Made by a program: the position numbers and the translations under genes
Notes under the pieces: generated by a model
What the model was told of the DNA's origin: nothing
Database searches by the model: none
The model's input: the letters and a program-made list of their open reading frames with translations, nothing else
Source of the DNA: an uncultured Pelagibacteraceae bacterium
Lineage (GTDB): Bacteria > Pseudomonadota > Alphaproteobacteria > Pelagibacterales > Pelagibacteraceae
NCBI GenBank assembly: GCA_902590625.1
Contig: CACIXL010000001.1
Location: forward strand, 1 to 64,000
DNA length: 64,000 nt
Direction of reading: 5' to 3'
Shown: piece by piece, positions 53,186 to 62,828 of the stretch
Layout: the number at the start of each line of letters is the position of its first letter
How positions within the stretch are numbered: position 1 is the first letter of the stretch

Positions 53186-54483
53186 TGCAAACATCTTTTT
53201 CAGATAAACAACTTGAAAATAAAGACAATAAAACGAGTGAGAGTATTGTAAGAAAATGTGTTCATTGCGGAATGTGTAATGCCACATGTCCAACTTATGG
53301 AATTAACGGTGATGAATTAGAAGGACCTAGAGGAAGGATTTATTTGATAAAAGATATGCTTGAAAATAACAAACCAGCAAATAAAAAGATCGCCCAACAT
53401 ATAGATAGCTGTCTTTCGTGTTATTCATGTATGACTACTTGTCCTTCAGGAGTGAACTATATGCACCTGATAGATCACGGAAGAAATTATGTTGAAGAGA
53501 CATATAAAAGACCTTTTTTAGATAGAACTTTTAGATCTATTTTATCTTTTGTGCTTCCAAGGCCAAAAGTTTTTTTAATATTAGCTTTAGTTTCAAAAAT
53601 AATAAAGCCTTTTAGTTTTTTATTACCTCAATTCTTTAAAAATTCACTTAAGTTAATGCCGGATAAGATACCTTCAAAAAAATTGAAAGTACAAAAAGTC
53701 TACACTCCACAAAGTGGTAAAGTAATTTCTAGAGTAGCTCTTTTAACAGGATGTGTGCAAAGAGTTATTTCACCTGAAATAAATGAGTCAACTATTAGAT
53801 TACTTAATAGACACGATGTCGAAGTAGTAGTTATGCCTGATATTGAATGTTGTGGATCGCTAAACCATCATTTAGGGAAAAAAGATTTAGCTAAAAGTTC
53901 ATTTGTAAAAAATATAAAAAGTTGGCACGAAGAATATTTATCTAATGGACTTGATGCAATTATAAGCAACACATCTGGATGTGGAACAACTCTTAAAGAT
54001 TATGGACATATTTTTAAACATGATAAAGAGTTTAAAAAAATGGCTAAAAAAATCTCTGAGCTTACAAAAGATGTAACAGAGTATTTGCATGAAAATCTTA
54101 AATTAAATTTAAAAAATGATGAAGAAAAAAAATATAAGATAGCCTATCATTCAGCTTGTTCTATGCAACATGGTCAAAAAATTCATAGTCAACCCAAAGA
54201 ATTAATTTCCAATACTGGTAATGAAGTTTTAGAAATTCCTGAAGGTCATTTATGTTGCGGTTCAGCAGGTACTTACAATATTTTACATCAAAAAATGGCA
54301 AAATCATTACTAAGAAACAAAGTAAAAAATATTGAAAAAGTATCTCCCGATTTTATTTCAACTGGTAATATCGGATGTATTACGCAAATTTCTACAGGCA
54401 CAAGAATACCAATTATACATACTGTAGAACTTCTGGACTGGTTTACTGGAGGACCAAAACCTAATAAATTGCAAAATCTTTAA
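53185..54483 (+). CDS. glcF: Glycolate oxidase iron-sulfur subunit GlcF
   Basis: CVHCGMCNATCPTY and CLSCYSCMTTCPSGVNY [4Fe-4S] motifs; two CCG domains (CCGSLNHHLGK, CCGSAGTYNIL). Confidence 0.97.
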   Translation: MQTSFSDKQLENKDNKTSESIVRKCVHCGMCNATCPTYGINGDELEGPRGRIYLIKDMLENNKPANKKIAQHIDSCLSCYSCMTTCPSGVNYMHLIDHGRNYVEETYKRPFLDRTFRSILSFVLPRPKVFLILALVSKIIKPFSFLLPQFFKNSLKLMPDKIPSKKLKVQKVYTPQSGKVISRVALLTGCVQRVISPEINESTIRLLNRHDVEVVVMPDIECCGSLNHHLGKKDLAKSSFVKNIKSWHEEYLSNGLDAIISNTSGCGTTLKDYGHIFKHDKEFKKMAKKISELTKDVTEYLHENLKLNLKNDEEKKYKIAYHSACSMQHGQKIHSQPKELISNTGNEVLEIPEGHLCCGSAGTYNILHQKMAKSLLRNKVKNIEKVSPDFISTGNIGCITQISTGTRIPIIHTVELLDWFTGGPKPNKLQNL

Positions 54484-54485
54484 TT

Positions 54486-55439
54486 ATGAAAAAAGTATTT
54501 GTTACACGAAAACTTTTAAAAGAAAATGAAGAAAAGTTAAAAGAATTATTCGATGTAAAACTTAATCCAGATGACAAAATTTATTCTGCGGCAGAAATTA
54601 TTGAAGGATCAAAAAGTTTTGATGGAATTTTGAGTTCTGTAACAGATCCAATTAATTCCGAAACAATTTCCAAGCTATCAAGCTCTATTAAAATTATTGC
54701 AAATGGCGCAGTAGGTTTTGGAAATATTGATATCAAAGCTGCTCGCGAAAAAGGTATTACTGTAACAAACACTCCAGATGTTCTTACTGATGCGACTGCA
54801 GATATTCAAATTTTACTTTTATTAGGTGCTTCAAGAAAGGCATACGAAGGAAGAATAGCAGCAGAAACACAAAGCTGGAAATGGTCTTGGGATTTTTTAC
54901 TAGGCAAACAAATGTCTAATAAAAGACTAGGTATTTTAGGTATGGGTAGAATTGGAAGAGCTGTTGCAAAAAGAGCTAAAGCTTTTGGTATGGAAATTCA
55001 CTACCATAACAGATCTAAATTATCCTCAGATTTAGAGGATGGAGCAATTTATCATAAAACTATTAAAGATCTTTTTGAACAAAGTGAATTTTTGTCTTTA
55101 AATTGTCCAGCCACTCCTGAAACCACAAAAATTGTAAATAAAGAAACACTTAGTTATTTAAAAAAAAATACTGTCATTGGGAATGCTGCCAGAGGAGATA
55201 TTGTTGATGATGACGCCATGGTAGAGGCAATTAAAAATGGAACAGTGTTCGCATATGGATTAGATGTTTATAATGGTGAACCAAAAATTCATCCTGAATA
55301 TTTAAAATTAAAAAACATTTTTTTATTACCTCATTTAGGAAGTGCGACTAAAAGAACAAGATGGGACATGGGTTATCGAGCTACAAAAAATCTAGAAGAT
55401 TTTTTTTCAGGAAAAAAACCACAAGATCAAGTAAATTAA
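54486..55439 (+). CDS. D-2-hydroxyacid dehydrogenase (glyoxylate reductase-like)
   Basis: GFGNIDIKAAREKGITVTNTPDVLTDATAD, LGILGMGRIGRAVAKRAKAFGM, NAARGDIVDDDAMVEAI. Confidence 0.93.
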   Translation: MKKVFVTRKLLKENEEKLKELFDVKLNPDDKIYSAAEIIEGSKSFDGILSSVTDPINSETISKLSSSIKIIANGAVGFGNIDIKAAREKGITVTNTPDVLTDATADIQILLLLGASRKAYEGRIAAETQSWKWSWDFLLGKQMSNKRLGILGMGRIGRAVAKRAKAFGMEIHYHNRSKLSSDLEDGAIYHKTIKDLFEQSEFLSLNCPATPETTKIVNKETLSYLKKNTVIGNAARGDIVDDDAMVEAIKNGTVFAYGLDVYNGEPKIHPEYLKLKNIFLLPHLGSATKRTRWDMGYRATKNLEDFFSGKKPQDQVN

Positions 55440-55552
55440 TACACCTTTAGATTGAATCTTAAAAATTTACTTTAAAATAATTCTAAAAAAATAGAGAGAC
55501 TCTGAAATGAGATTATGTTTAAATATTTTAGTTAATTAACAACGGAGGACAT

Positions 55553-56701
55553 ATGTCAAAAAAAATAAAAGGAGTAAAAACTCCATCAAGACGTAAGTTC
55601 TTTAAAGCAGCAGCAGCTACGGGTGCTGCAGCGGCAGCAACTGTTGCAATGCCAAACATTGCATTAGGTGCTCCTCAGACTTTAAAGATGCAAGCGGCTT
55701 GGCCGTCAGGCGCTAACATTTTCTTTGAAATGGCTGGCGACTACGCAAAAATGGTAAGCGATATGTCTGGAGGTGAATTAAAAATTGATCTTCAGCCAGT
55801 TGGAGCTGTAGTTAAGACTTCGGAGATTGGACAAGCAGTAAGTTCAGGTGTACTTGATATGGGACACTGGGTAACAGCTTACTGGTATGGAAAAAATCCA
55901 GCAGCTTCTTTATTCGGTACTGGTCCGTCATACGGAATGTCATCTCAAGAAATTATGGGATGGATAGAATATGGTGGAGGTAGAAAACTTTATGATGAAA
56001 CTCTTGCAAAAGTAGGTTTCGATTATATTGGTTTCTTCCATATGCCTATGCCTGCACAGCCTTTTGGATGGTTCAAAAAGAACGTAACAAAAGTATCTGA
56101 TGTAAAAGGCATGAAGTACAGAACAGTAGGATTAGCTACTAACGTACTAACAGCAATGGGAATGGTTGTAAGACAATTACCAGGAGGTGAAATTCAGCCT
56201 GCAATGAAGACAGGTTTGATTGAAGCTGCTGAGTTTAACAACCCAACATCAGACTCTCAGTTTGGTATGCAAGACGTTTCTAAGCATTATCACTTAGGAA
56301 GCTTCCACCAATCACAAGAGATGTTTGAAATCCCAGTTAATAAGAAGACATTTAATGGATTATCGCCTAAACATCAGGCTATTCTAAAAAATGCTGCTTA
56401 TGCTGCAAACAGTGATAACTACTTTAAAGCATTAGTAAGATACTCTGCTGACTTATCTAAATTGATGAACCAGCACAAAGTAAACGTGTATCAAACATCT
56501 GATGCGATCTTAGCTCAACAGTTAAAAGGTTGGGATAAAGTAATCGGAGATTTCAATAAGAAAGATCCATTCTTTAAAAAGATTGTAGATTCACAAAAAG
56601 CTTACGCAAAAAGAGTTATGAAATACTTACTCATGAACCAACCTAATTATAAGTTGGCTTACGAAAATGAGTTCGGCTCTATAGCTAAAGTTAAAATTTA
56701 A
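55553..56701 (+). CDS. TRAP transporter substrate-binding protein (Tat-type signal)
   Basis: SRRKFFKAAAATGAAAAATVAMPNIALGAPQTLKMQAAWPSG; strong ribosome-binding site CGGAGGA upstream; followed by DctQ/DctM. Confidence 0.94.
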   Translation: MSKKIKGVKTPSRRKFFKAAAATGAAAAATVAMPNIALGAPQTLKMQAAWPSGANIFFEMAGDYAKMVSDMSGGELKIDLQPVGAVVKTSEIGQAVSSGVLDMGHWVTAYWYGKNPAASLFGTGPSYGMSSQEIMGWIEYGGGRKLYDETLAKVGFDYIGFFHMPMPAQPFGWFKKNVTKVSDVKGMKYRTVGLATNVLTAMGMVVRQLPGGEIQPAMKTGLIEAAEFNNPTSDSQFGMQDVSKHYHLGSFHQSQEMFEIPVNKKTFNGLSPKHQAILKNAAYAANSDNYFKALVRYSADLSKLMNQHKVNVYQTSDAILAQQLKGWDKVIGDFNKKDPFFKKIVDSQKAYAKRVMKYLLMNQPNYKLAYENEFGSIAKVKI

Positions 56702-56717
56702 TTATATTTTAAACGTG

Positions 56718-56748
56718 AAAAGGGGGTGATTTATCACCCCCTTTTTTT
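56718..56748 (+). terminator. Rho-independent terminator/attenuator between TRAP binding protein and permease genes
   Basis: GGGGGTGAT TT ATCACCCCC followed by T7. Confidence 0.92.
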
Positions 56749-56785
56749 ATGGAAATAATAAAAAAATTAGCATAATTTAAAAACC

Positions 56786-57370
56786 ATGAGGGGATTTATT
56801 CATTTTGCAGATACTTTAAGCACTTCCGTTGGCAAGGCTTTTTCTTGGTGTATCGTAATTTTAATGGGCGGAACTTGCTACGAAGTAGTTATGGCATATG
56901 CCTTTAATGCCCCTACCTTATGGAATTTTGATTTTAGTTTACAAATGTACGGTGCGATTTTTATGATGGCAGGTGCTTATACTCTTTCTACTGAGGCTCA
57001 TGTGAGAGGTGATGTAATTTACAGACTTTTTAAACCAAGAACTCAGGGTTACATCGATTTAATTCTATATTTTATATTTTTCTTTCCAGGTGTGCTTGCT
57101 CTTGCATTTTATGGTTATGAGTACGCTTCGCTTGCGTGGAAGATAAAAGAAACTAGTTGGAACAGCCCTGCACAAATTCAAATTTACATGGCTAAATCTT
57201 TAATTCCTGCTGCAGGAATATTATTAACGATTCAAGGTATCAGCGAAGTTTGTAGAGCAATCATTTGTATTCAAACAGGACACTGGCCTGCAAGAATGGT
57301 TGTAGCAGAGGAAACAGAAAAAATGTTAATGAGAACTTCACAAGACGAGGATCAAAAAGATGTTATTTAG
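56786..57370 (+). CDS. TRAP transporter small permease subunit (DctQ type)
   Basis: Four hydrophobic segments; FDFSLQMYGAIFMMAGAYTLSTEAHVRGDVIYRLF. Confidence 0.92.
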   Translation: MRGFIHFADTLSTSVGKAFSWCIVILMGGTCYEVVMAYAFNAPTLWNFDFSLQMYGAIFMMAGAYTLSTEAHVRGDVIYRLFKPRTQGYIDLILYFIFFFPGVLALAFYGYEYASLAWKIKETSWNSPAQIQIYMAKSLIPAAGILLTIQGISEVCRAIICIQTGHWPARMVVAEETEKMLMRTSQDEDQKDVI

Positions 57371-58721
57371 TTTAACTAATCCTGAAATTGCAATTTTAAT
57401 GATGGGAATATTCCTGTTTGCAGTGCTACTTGGTTTTCCTATAGCTTTTACGCTTATGGCAATGGGAGTTGGATTTGGTTATTACGCTTACTTTGATCCG
57501 ACAAGAATGGAACATCTTTTTGATAACAGAATTTTTCAATTATTCGTTCAAAATACTTACACCGTTATGGATAATACGGTTCTGACAGCGGTCCCACTCT
57601 TTTTATTTATGGGGTATTTAGTTGAAAGAGCAGGGATAGTTTCAAGACTATTTTTTGCGATTAGACTAGCTTCTCATAGACTGCCAGCTTCAATGGCAGT
57701 AGCTGCATTAGTTACTTGTGCTTTATTTTCTACAGCGACTGGAATTATCGGAGCCGTGGTAACTTTAATGGGGCTTCTTGCTTGGCCAGCGATGATCAGG
57801 GCTGGATACGATAAAAAATTTGCATCTGGAGTAATTTGTTCTGGAGGTTGTTTGGGGATTTTAATACCACCAAGCATTATGTTAATCGTTTACTCTGTAA
57901 TTGCTCAACTTTCTCCTTTAAGATTATTTGCGGCAGCAATTTTTCCAGGATTATTGTTAGCAGGATTATATATAGCTTATGCGGTTACTTTAGCTTATTT
58001 TAATCCTTCGATCGCACCTAAACCACCTAAAGAAGATATTCCACCAAGATCAGTTATTCTAAAAGAGGTAATGGTTTCTTTCTTACCACTTTTCTCATTA
58101 ATTATTTTAGTATTAGGAACTATTTTAGGAGGACTTGCAACTCCTGCAGAAGCGGCAGCGGTTGGAGCATTTGGGGCGTTAGTGCTGTCATATTTTTACA
58201 AAACACTTAAGTGGAAAAATTTTAAAGAGTCGGTATTTTTAACTGCAAAAACAACTGCGATGATCATGTGGTTGTTTATTGGTTCATGGACCTTTGCTTC
58301 TGTTTTCTCTTATTTAGGTGGACACGAAGTATTTGAACATTTCTTTAAATCAATGAACCTACAGCCTTGGCAGTTCTTGGTTATTACTCAAATTATAATT
58401 TTCTTACTGGGTTGGCCATTAGAGTGGACAGAGATATTAATTATTTTTGTACCAATATTTTTACCTTTAGTAGCATTTTTTGAAGTTAACCCTTACTTTT
58501 TTGCAATGTTAATAGCTTTAAATTTACAAACTTCATTTTTAACTCCACCCATGGCGATGTCCGCGTACTATTTAAAAGGCGTACAGAGTAAAAATGTAGA
58601 GTTAATGGAAATATTTAAAGGTATTATGCCTTTTCTAGGTATAGTTATATTAGCTATGTTTTTAATGTACCTCTTCCCAGGAATAGCTCTTTGGTTGCCA
58701 GATACATTATTTGCTAATTAA
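57360..58721 (+). CDS. TRAP transporter large permease subunit (DctM type)
   Basis: VPLFLFMGYLVERAGI, GVICSGGCLGILIPPSIMLIVYSVIAQ, LGGLATPAEAAAVGAFGAL. Confidence 0.96.
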   Translation: MLFSLTNPEIAILMMGIFLFAVLLGFPIAFTLMAMGVGFGYYAYFDPTRMEHLFDNRIFQLFVQNTYTVMDNTVLTAVPLFLFMGYLVERAGIVSRLFFAIRLASHRLPASMAVAALVTCALFSTATGIIGAVVTLMGLLAWPAMIRAGYDKKFASGVICSGGCLGILIPPSIMLIVYSVIAQLSPLRLFAAAIFPGLLLAGLYIAYAVTLAYFNPSIAPKPPKEDIPPRSVILKEVMVSFLPLFSLIILVLGTILGGLATPAEAAAVGAFGALVLSYFYKTLKWKNFKESVFLTAKTTAMIMWLFIGSWTFASVFSYLGGHEVFEHFFKSMNLQPWQFLVITQIIIFLLGWPLEWTEILIIFVPIFLPLVAFFEVNPYFFAMLIALNLQTSFLTPPMAMSAYYLKGVQSKNVELMEIFKGIMPFLGIVILAMFLMYLFPGIALWLPDTLFAN

Positions 58722-58730
58722 CAAATTTAA

Positions 58731-60065
58731 ATGATAGACGTTACATCTTTAAGCGCATACGAGTTATCTCAAAAACTTCATTCAGGTGAAATATCTTCCG
58801 TTGATCTCTGCACAGCATATCTAGATAGAATAAAAAAATTTGAAAAGGATGTTCAAGCTTGGCAATTTATAGATAAAAAACTTTTAATAGAAAAAGCTGA
58901 AGAAGCAGATACTTACAGAAAATCAGGAAAACCTCTGGGGCCACTACATGGGATGCCGGTTGCAATAAAAGATATTATTGGAACTTATGACATGCCAACT
59001 GAATGTGGAACAGTTTTTAGAAAAAAAATGTCTAACTCACAGGATTCTGAAATTGTAAACTTATTAAAAAATTCGGGTGCAATAATAATGGGTAAAACTG
59101 TTACTTGTGAACTTGCTTACATACACCCATCTAAAACAAAAAATCCTCATGATTATTCAAGAACACCAGGAGGGTCATCAAGTGGATCAGCAGCAGCAGT
59201 TGCTGCACACATGGCCCCTTTATCTGTTGGTTCTCAAACTGGAGGTTCAGTTATCAGGCCAGCATCGTATTGTGGGGTTGTTGGCTATAAACCTTCTTAT
59301 GGATTGATCTCAAGAAATGGCGTCCTAAAAGTTTCAGATAAACTAGATACAATGGGTGTATTTGGTAAAACAGTAAAAGACGTTGCTTTGCTTGCTAAGT
59401 CATTGATTAGAAAAGATTTACACGATCCTTCAACAGTTTATTTTGCTGCTGAAAAAATGGTAGAAGAATGTGAGAAAGGTCCTGTTTTTGATCCTAAGTT
59501 TATTTTTTACAAAACAAAGAATTGGAAAAATATTAATAAGAAATCTCAACAGGCTTTTGAATTTTTAATTAAAAATTTTAAAAAGAATATTGAGGTATTT
59601 GATACACCATCATATTTTGAAGATATTCCAAAGTATCATCAAATAATTCATGAAGTTGATATGGCAAATAATTTTCAGGTTTATTATAAAAAAGATAAAA
59701 CAAAACTATCAAAAGAAATGAGAGAAGCTATTGTGAGAGGATTAAAATATTCAGCAAAAGAATATGGAGACGCTGCAGATTTTATGAAGCAAAGCTATGA
59801 GTCGTACAAAGAAGTTTTTGAGGACTATCATGGAATTATTACTCCTTCATCAAGCGGAGTAGCAGATAAGGGATTGAAATCAACAGGCAGCGCAGACTTC
59901 CAAAAAATTTGGACATACCTTGGATTACCCACAATTTCCTTACCTTTACTTACAGGTGAAAATGACCTACCATTAGGCGTCCAGGTAGTTGGCGACAAAC
60001 TTGATGACTTAAGATTCTTGGGAACAGCGAACTGGCTAGAGAAAAATTGCAAAGATGAAGGATAA
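58731..60065 (+). CDS. Amidase signature family enzyme
   Basis: GPLHGMPVAIKDIIGTYDMPTECGT, GKTVTCELAY, TPGGSSSGSAAAVAAHMAPLSVGSQTGGSVIRPASYCGVVGYKPS. Confidence 0.95.
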   Translation: MIDVTSLSAYELSQKLHSGEISSVDLCTAYLDRIKKFEKDVQAWQFIDKKLLIEKAEEADTYRKSGKPLGPLHGMPVAIKDIIGTYDMPTECGTVFRKKMSNSQDSEIVNLLKNSGAIIMGKTVTCELAYIHPSKTKNPHDYSRTPGGSSSGSAAAVAAHMAPLSVGSQTGGSVIRPASYCGVVGYKPSYGLISRNGVLKVSDKLDTMGVFGKTVKDVALLAKSLIRKDLHDPSTVYFAAEKMVEECEKGPVFDPKFIFYKTKNWKNINKKSQQAFEFLIKNFKKNIEVFDTPSYFEDIPKYHQIIHEVDMANNFQVYYKKDKTKLSKEMREAIVRGLKYSAKEYGDAADFMKQSYESYKEVFEDYHGIITPSSSGVADKGLKSTGSADFQKIWTYLGLPTISLPLLTGENDLPLGVQVVGDKLDDLRFLGTANWLEKNCKDEG

Positions 60066-60234
60066 AGTTACAATAATTATTGGAGTTGCACTCTGTACGT
60101 TTTTTTTAATTGGTCTAGCTACGACATTAACTAGATCAATGATGATAGGTTTTTTTGATGTGCTTCCTGTTTACATTTTAATGGGCATGGTAATTGTAAT
60201 GATGTTTTATGAAGCCTTCATTGACAAAAAATAA
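60055..60234 (+). CDS. 59-aa small membrane protein, uncharacterised (not in ORF track)
   Basis: ATG at 60055 gives MKDKVTIIIGVALCTFFLIGLATTLTRSMMIGFFDVLPVYILMGMVIVMMFYEAFIDKK-stop; fills the gap between amidase and EamA with overlaps at both ends. Confidence 0.7.
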   Translation: MKDKVTIIIGVALCTFFLIGLATTLTRSMMIGFFDVLPVYILMGMVIVMMFYEAFIDKK

Positions 60235-61114
60235 TAGTTACTTTCCTTATTTATTATTATTCATTCAGCCAATTTTTATGGCAACAAATATTATTGTTGC
60301 GCGTGGGGGAGTAGAATATGTGCCTCCAGTATCTTTAGCTTTTTGGCGATGGCTAACCGTGTTTTTAATATTATTACCTTTTTTCTATGGCGAAATTCTC
60401 TCGAATAAAAAATTTATTAATAAAGAGTTCTGGAAACTGTTTTTCCTTGGGTCGATGGGTTGCGGTGTTTGTGGTGCATTTCCTTTCATAGCTGGAATGT
60501 CAACTACGATGGCGAATATGGGTATCATTTATACATCATCACCAGTTTTTATAATTATTTTATCAGTCATGTTTTTCAAAGATAAAATAAATTCTTCAAG
60601 AATTTTAGGATTAGTTTTATGTTTAATTGGTGTGCTTGCAATTATTAGTAAAGGAAACTTAGATTTATTAATAAATTTTAAATTTACATCTGGCGACTTA
60701 TGGATGATTGGTGCAGCTATGGGCTGGGCGATCTATTCCATTTATCTTTTAAATTGGAAAAGTAAATTTAGTTTAATGGCTAGATTTACTTTAATAGCAA
60801 TGTTTGGGGCTATATCTTTGTTCCCGTTTTATATTTTAGAAGAAATTTTTTATTTTAATACTAGCTTCAACAATAATTTCATTTTTTGGGTATTGTTCGC
60901 AGCTATATCTCCGGGCATCATTGCTTTTACTTTATATACTAAAGTGCAAAAATATCTGGGCGCTTCATTAACTGGTTTTACTCTTTATATTTTTTCAATT
61001 TATTCTGCTATTTACGGTATTATACTTTTTGATGAAGCTCTTCTAAATTTCCATTATTTTGGAGCAGCTTTTGTCTTTGCTGGTGTATATTTAGCAAGGA
61101 AGATTAAATCATGA
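60209..61114 (+). CDS. EamA/DMT family transporter
   Basis: About ten hydrophobic helices; PPVSLAFWRWLTVFLILLPF, SSPVFIIILSVMFFKDKINSSRILGLVLCLIGVLAI. Confidence 0.92.
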   Translation: MKPSLTKNNSYFPYLLLFIQPIFMATNIIVARGGVEYVPPVSLAFWRWLTVFLILLPFFYGEILSNKKFINKEFWKLFFLGSMGCGVCGAFPFIAGMSTTMANMGIIYTSSPVFIIILSVMFFKDKINSSRILGLVLCLIGVLAIISKGNLDLLINFKFTSGDLWMIGAAMGWAIYSIYLLNWKSKFSLMARFTLIAMFGAISLFPFYILEEIFYFNTSFNNNFIFWVLFAAISPGIIAFTLYTKVQKYLGASLTGFTLYIFSIYSAIYGIILFDEALLNFHYFGAAFVFAGVYLARKIKS

Positions 61115-61911
61115 AATATTTCTATCTAGCTGCATGCTCAATAATCTTAGCTTATATCGGAATAACTATATTTATATATTTTTATCAAAGGAATTTATTA
61201 TATCACCCCAGTGAAAATAATTATTTAAACGACAAAATTAGTTTTGAATATGAGGAACTATTTATAAATACAGATGAAAACATATCGCTTAAATCTTGGT
61301 TTATAAAAAAAGATTTATCTAAATTTAAAACAATACTTTTTTTCCACGGAAATGCTGGAAACCTCTTAAATAGAGTACATAAACTTAATGAGCTTAATAA
61401 ACTTGATGTAAACATTTTATTGATTTCATGGAGAAGCTTTAGTGGAAATAAGGGCAAACCTTCAGAGAGAAACCTCTATCATGATGGTAATAGGGTTGTT
61501 GAATGGCTTAATGAACAAGGAATAAACAAAAATAATATTATTCTATATGGAGAGTCTTTAGGGACTGGTGTAGCTACTGAACTAGCCTCAAATAATAAAT
61601 TTGCCGGAGTTATTTTAGAATCTCCATTTACTTCAATAGCTGATGCAGCAAAAATCTATTATCCATACTTACCGATTAATTTACTACTTAAAGATAGATA
61701 TGACTCTAAAAATAAAATCAAAAAAATTAATTCTCCAATTTTAATTATGCATGGAAAAAAAGATAATATTGTGCCCCAAATAATGGGACTAGAACTTTTT
61801 GAAAAAGCTAATAATCCCAAATTTAGTTATTTTCCTGATAACGATGATCACATGATGGAGTATAACGAAGAATTACTCTCTAAGATTAAAAATTTTATTA
61901 ATAAACTTTAA
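61111..61911 (+). CDS. Alpha/beta hydrolase
   Basis: TILFFHGNAGNLLNRV, LYGESLGTGVATELA nucleophile elbow, ILIMHGKKDNIVP, DDHMMEY. Confidence 0.92.
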   Translation: MKYFYLAACSIILAYIGITIFIYFYQRNLLYHPSENNYLNDKISFEYEELFINTDENISLKSWFIKKDLSKFKTILFFHGNAGNLLNRVHKLNELNKLDVNILLISWRSFSGNKGKPSERNLYHDGNRVVEWLNEQGINKNNIILYGESLGTGVATELASNNKFAGVILESPFTSIADAAKIYYPYLPINLLLKDRYDSKNKIKKINSPILIMHGKKDNIVPQIMGLELFEKANNPKFSYFPDNDDHMMEYNEELLSKIKNFINKL

Positions 61912-62828
61912 TTTTCAATTCCTAATAAAGCTTTTGAAAAATATTCAGCATTAAAGGGTTGTAGATCAGTTTCCTTCTCACCCATTCCTACAGCAACAAT
62001 TGGAAGTTTAAATTTTTTACAAATTGCTAAAACAACTCCTCCCTTAGCAGTACTATCAAGTTTGGTAATAATTAAACCTGTCAAATCATGTATCTTACTA
62101 AATTCTTCAACTTGATTAAGTGCATTTTGTCCTGTAGTTGCATCTAAGACAAGAATTACTTCGTTAGGATAAGAAGGGTCGATTTTTTTAAGGACATTTA
62201 TAATTTTTTTGTACTCTTCCATTAAATTTTTTTTATTTTGAAGTCTTCCCGCTGTGTCAATCAAAGCTACATCAATTTCATTTTTTTTTGCAAATTCAGC
62301 AGTCTTAAAAGCCACAGAAGCTGGATCACTATTGATTTCGGATTTAATAATATCAACTTTGACTTTCGCAGCCCAAACTTGCAGTTGATCTATGGCAGCT
62401 GCTCTAAAAGTATCCGCAGCTCCAAAAACCACAGATCTATTATTGTCTTTAAAATACTTCCCAAGTTTTCCGATACTAGTTGTTTTTCCAACCCCGTTTA
62501 CTCCGGATACAACTATCACAGCAGACTTTGCATTTCCCATTAGGCTTAGATCTTTTTCGTACTTTTGAAGATTAATGGCTAATTTATCCGCTATCAGTTT
62601 TAAAATTTCTTTATGATCTTCTAATTTTTTATCAACTTTGAAATTCTCAAAATCTTTTCTTAGTTCTTTTGCAACTTCTACTCCTGCATCAGAAGTTATA
62701 ATTAATTCTTCAAATTCTGTAAGGACATTTTCATCAATTTTTTTTTTGGAAAATATATTTTTAAAGCCGGTAGATAGCCCATCCGAACTTTTACCTAATC
62801 CTATCTTAAATTTATCAAATAAACCCAT
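61908..62828 (-). CDS. ftsY: Signal recognition particle receptor FtsY
   Basis: VVSGVNGVGKTTSIGKLGKYF, FGAADTFRAAAIDQLQVW, ALIDTAGRLQNKKNLMEEY, TKLDSTAKGGVVL. Confidence 0.98.
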   Translation of the reverse strand: MGLFDKFKIGLGKSSDGLSTGFKNIFSKKKIDENVLTEFEELIITSDAGVEVAKELRKDFENFKVDKKLEDHKEILKLIADKLAINLQKYEKDLSLMGNAKSAVIVVSGVNGVGKTTSIGKLGKYFKDNNRSVVFGAADTFRAAAIDQLQVWAAKVKVDIIKSEINSDPASVAFKTAEFAKKNEIDVALIDTAGRLQNKKNLMEEYKKIINVLKKIDPSYPNEVILVLDATTGQNALNQVEEFSKIHDLTGLIITKLDSTAKGGVVLAICKKFKLPIVAVGMGEKETDLQPFNAEYFSKALLGIEN

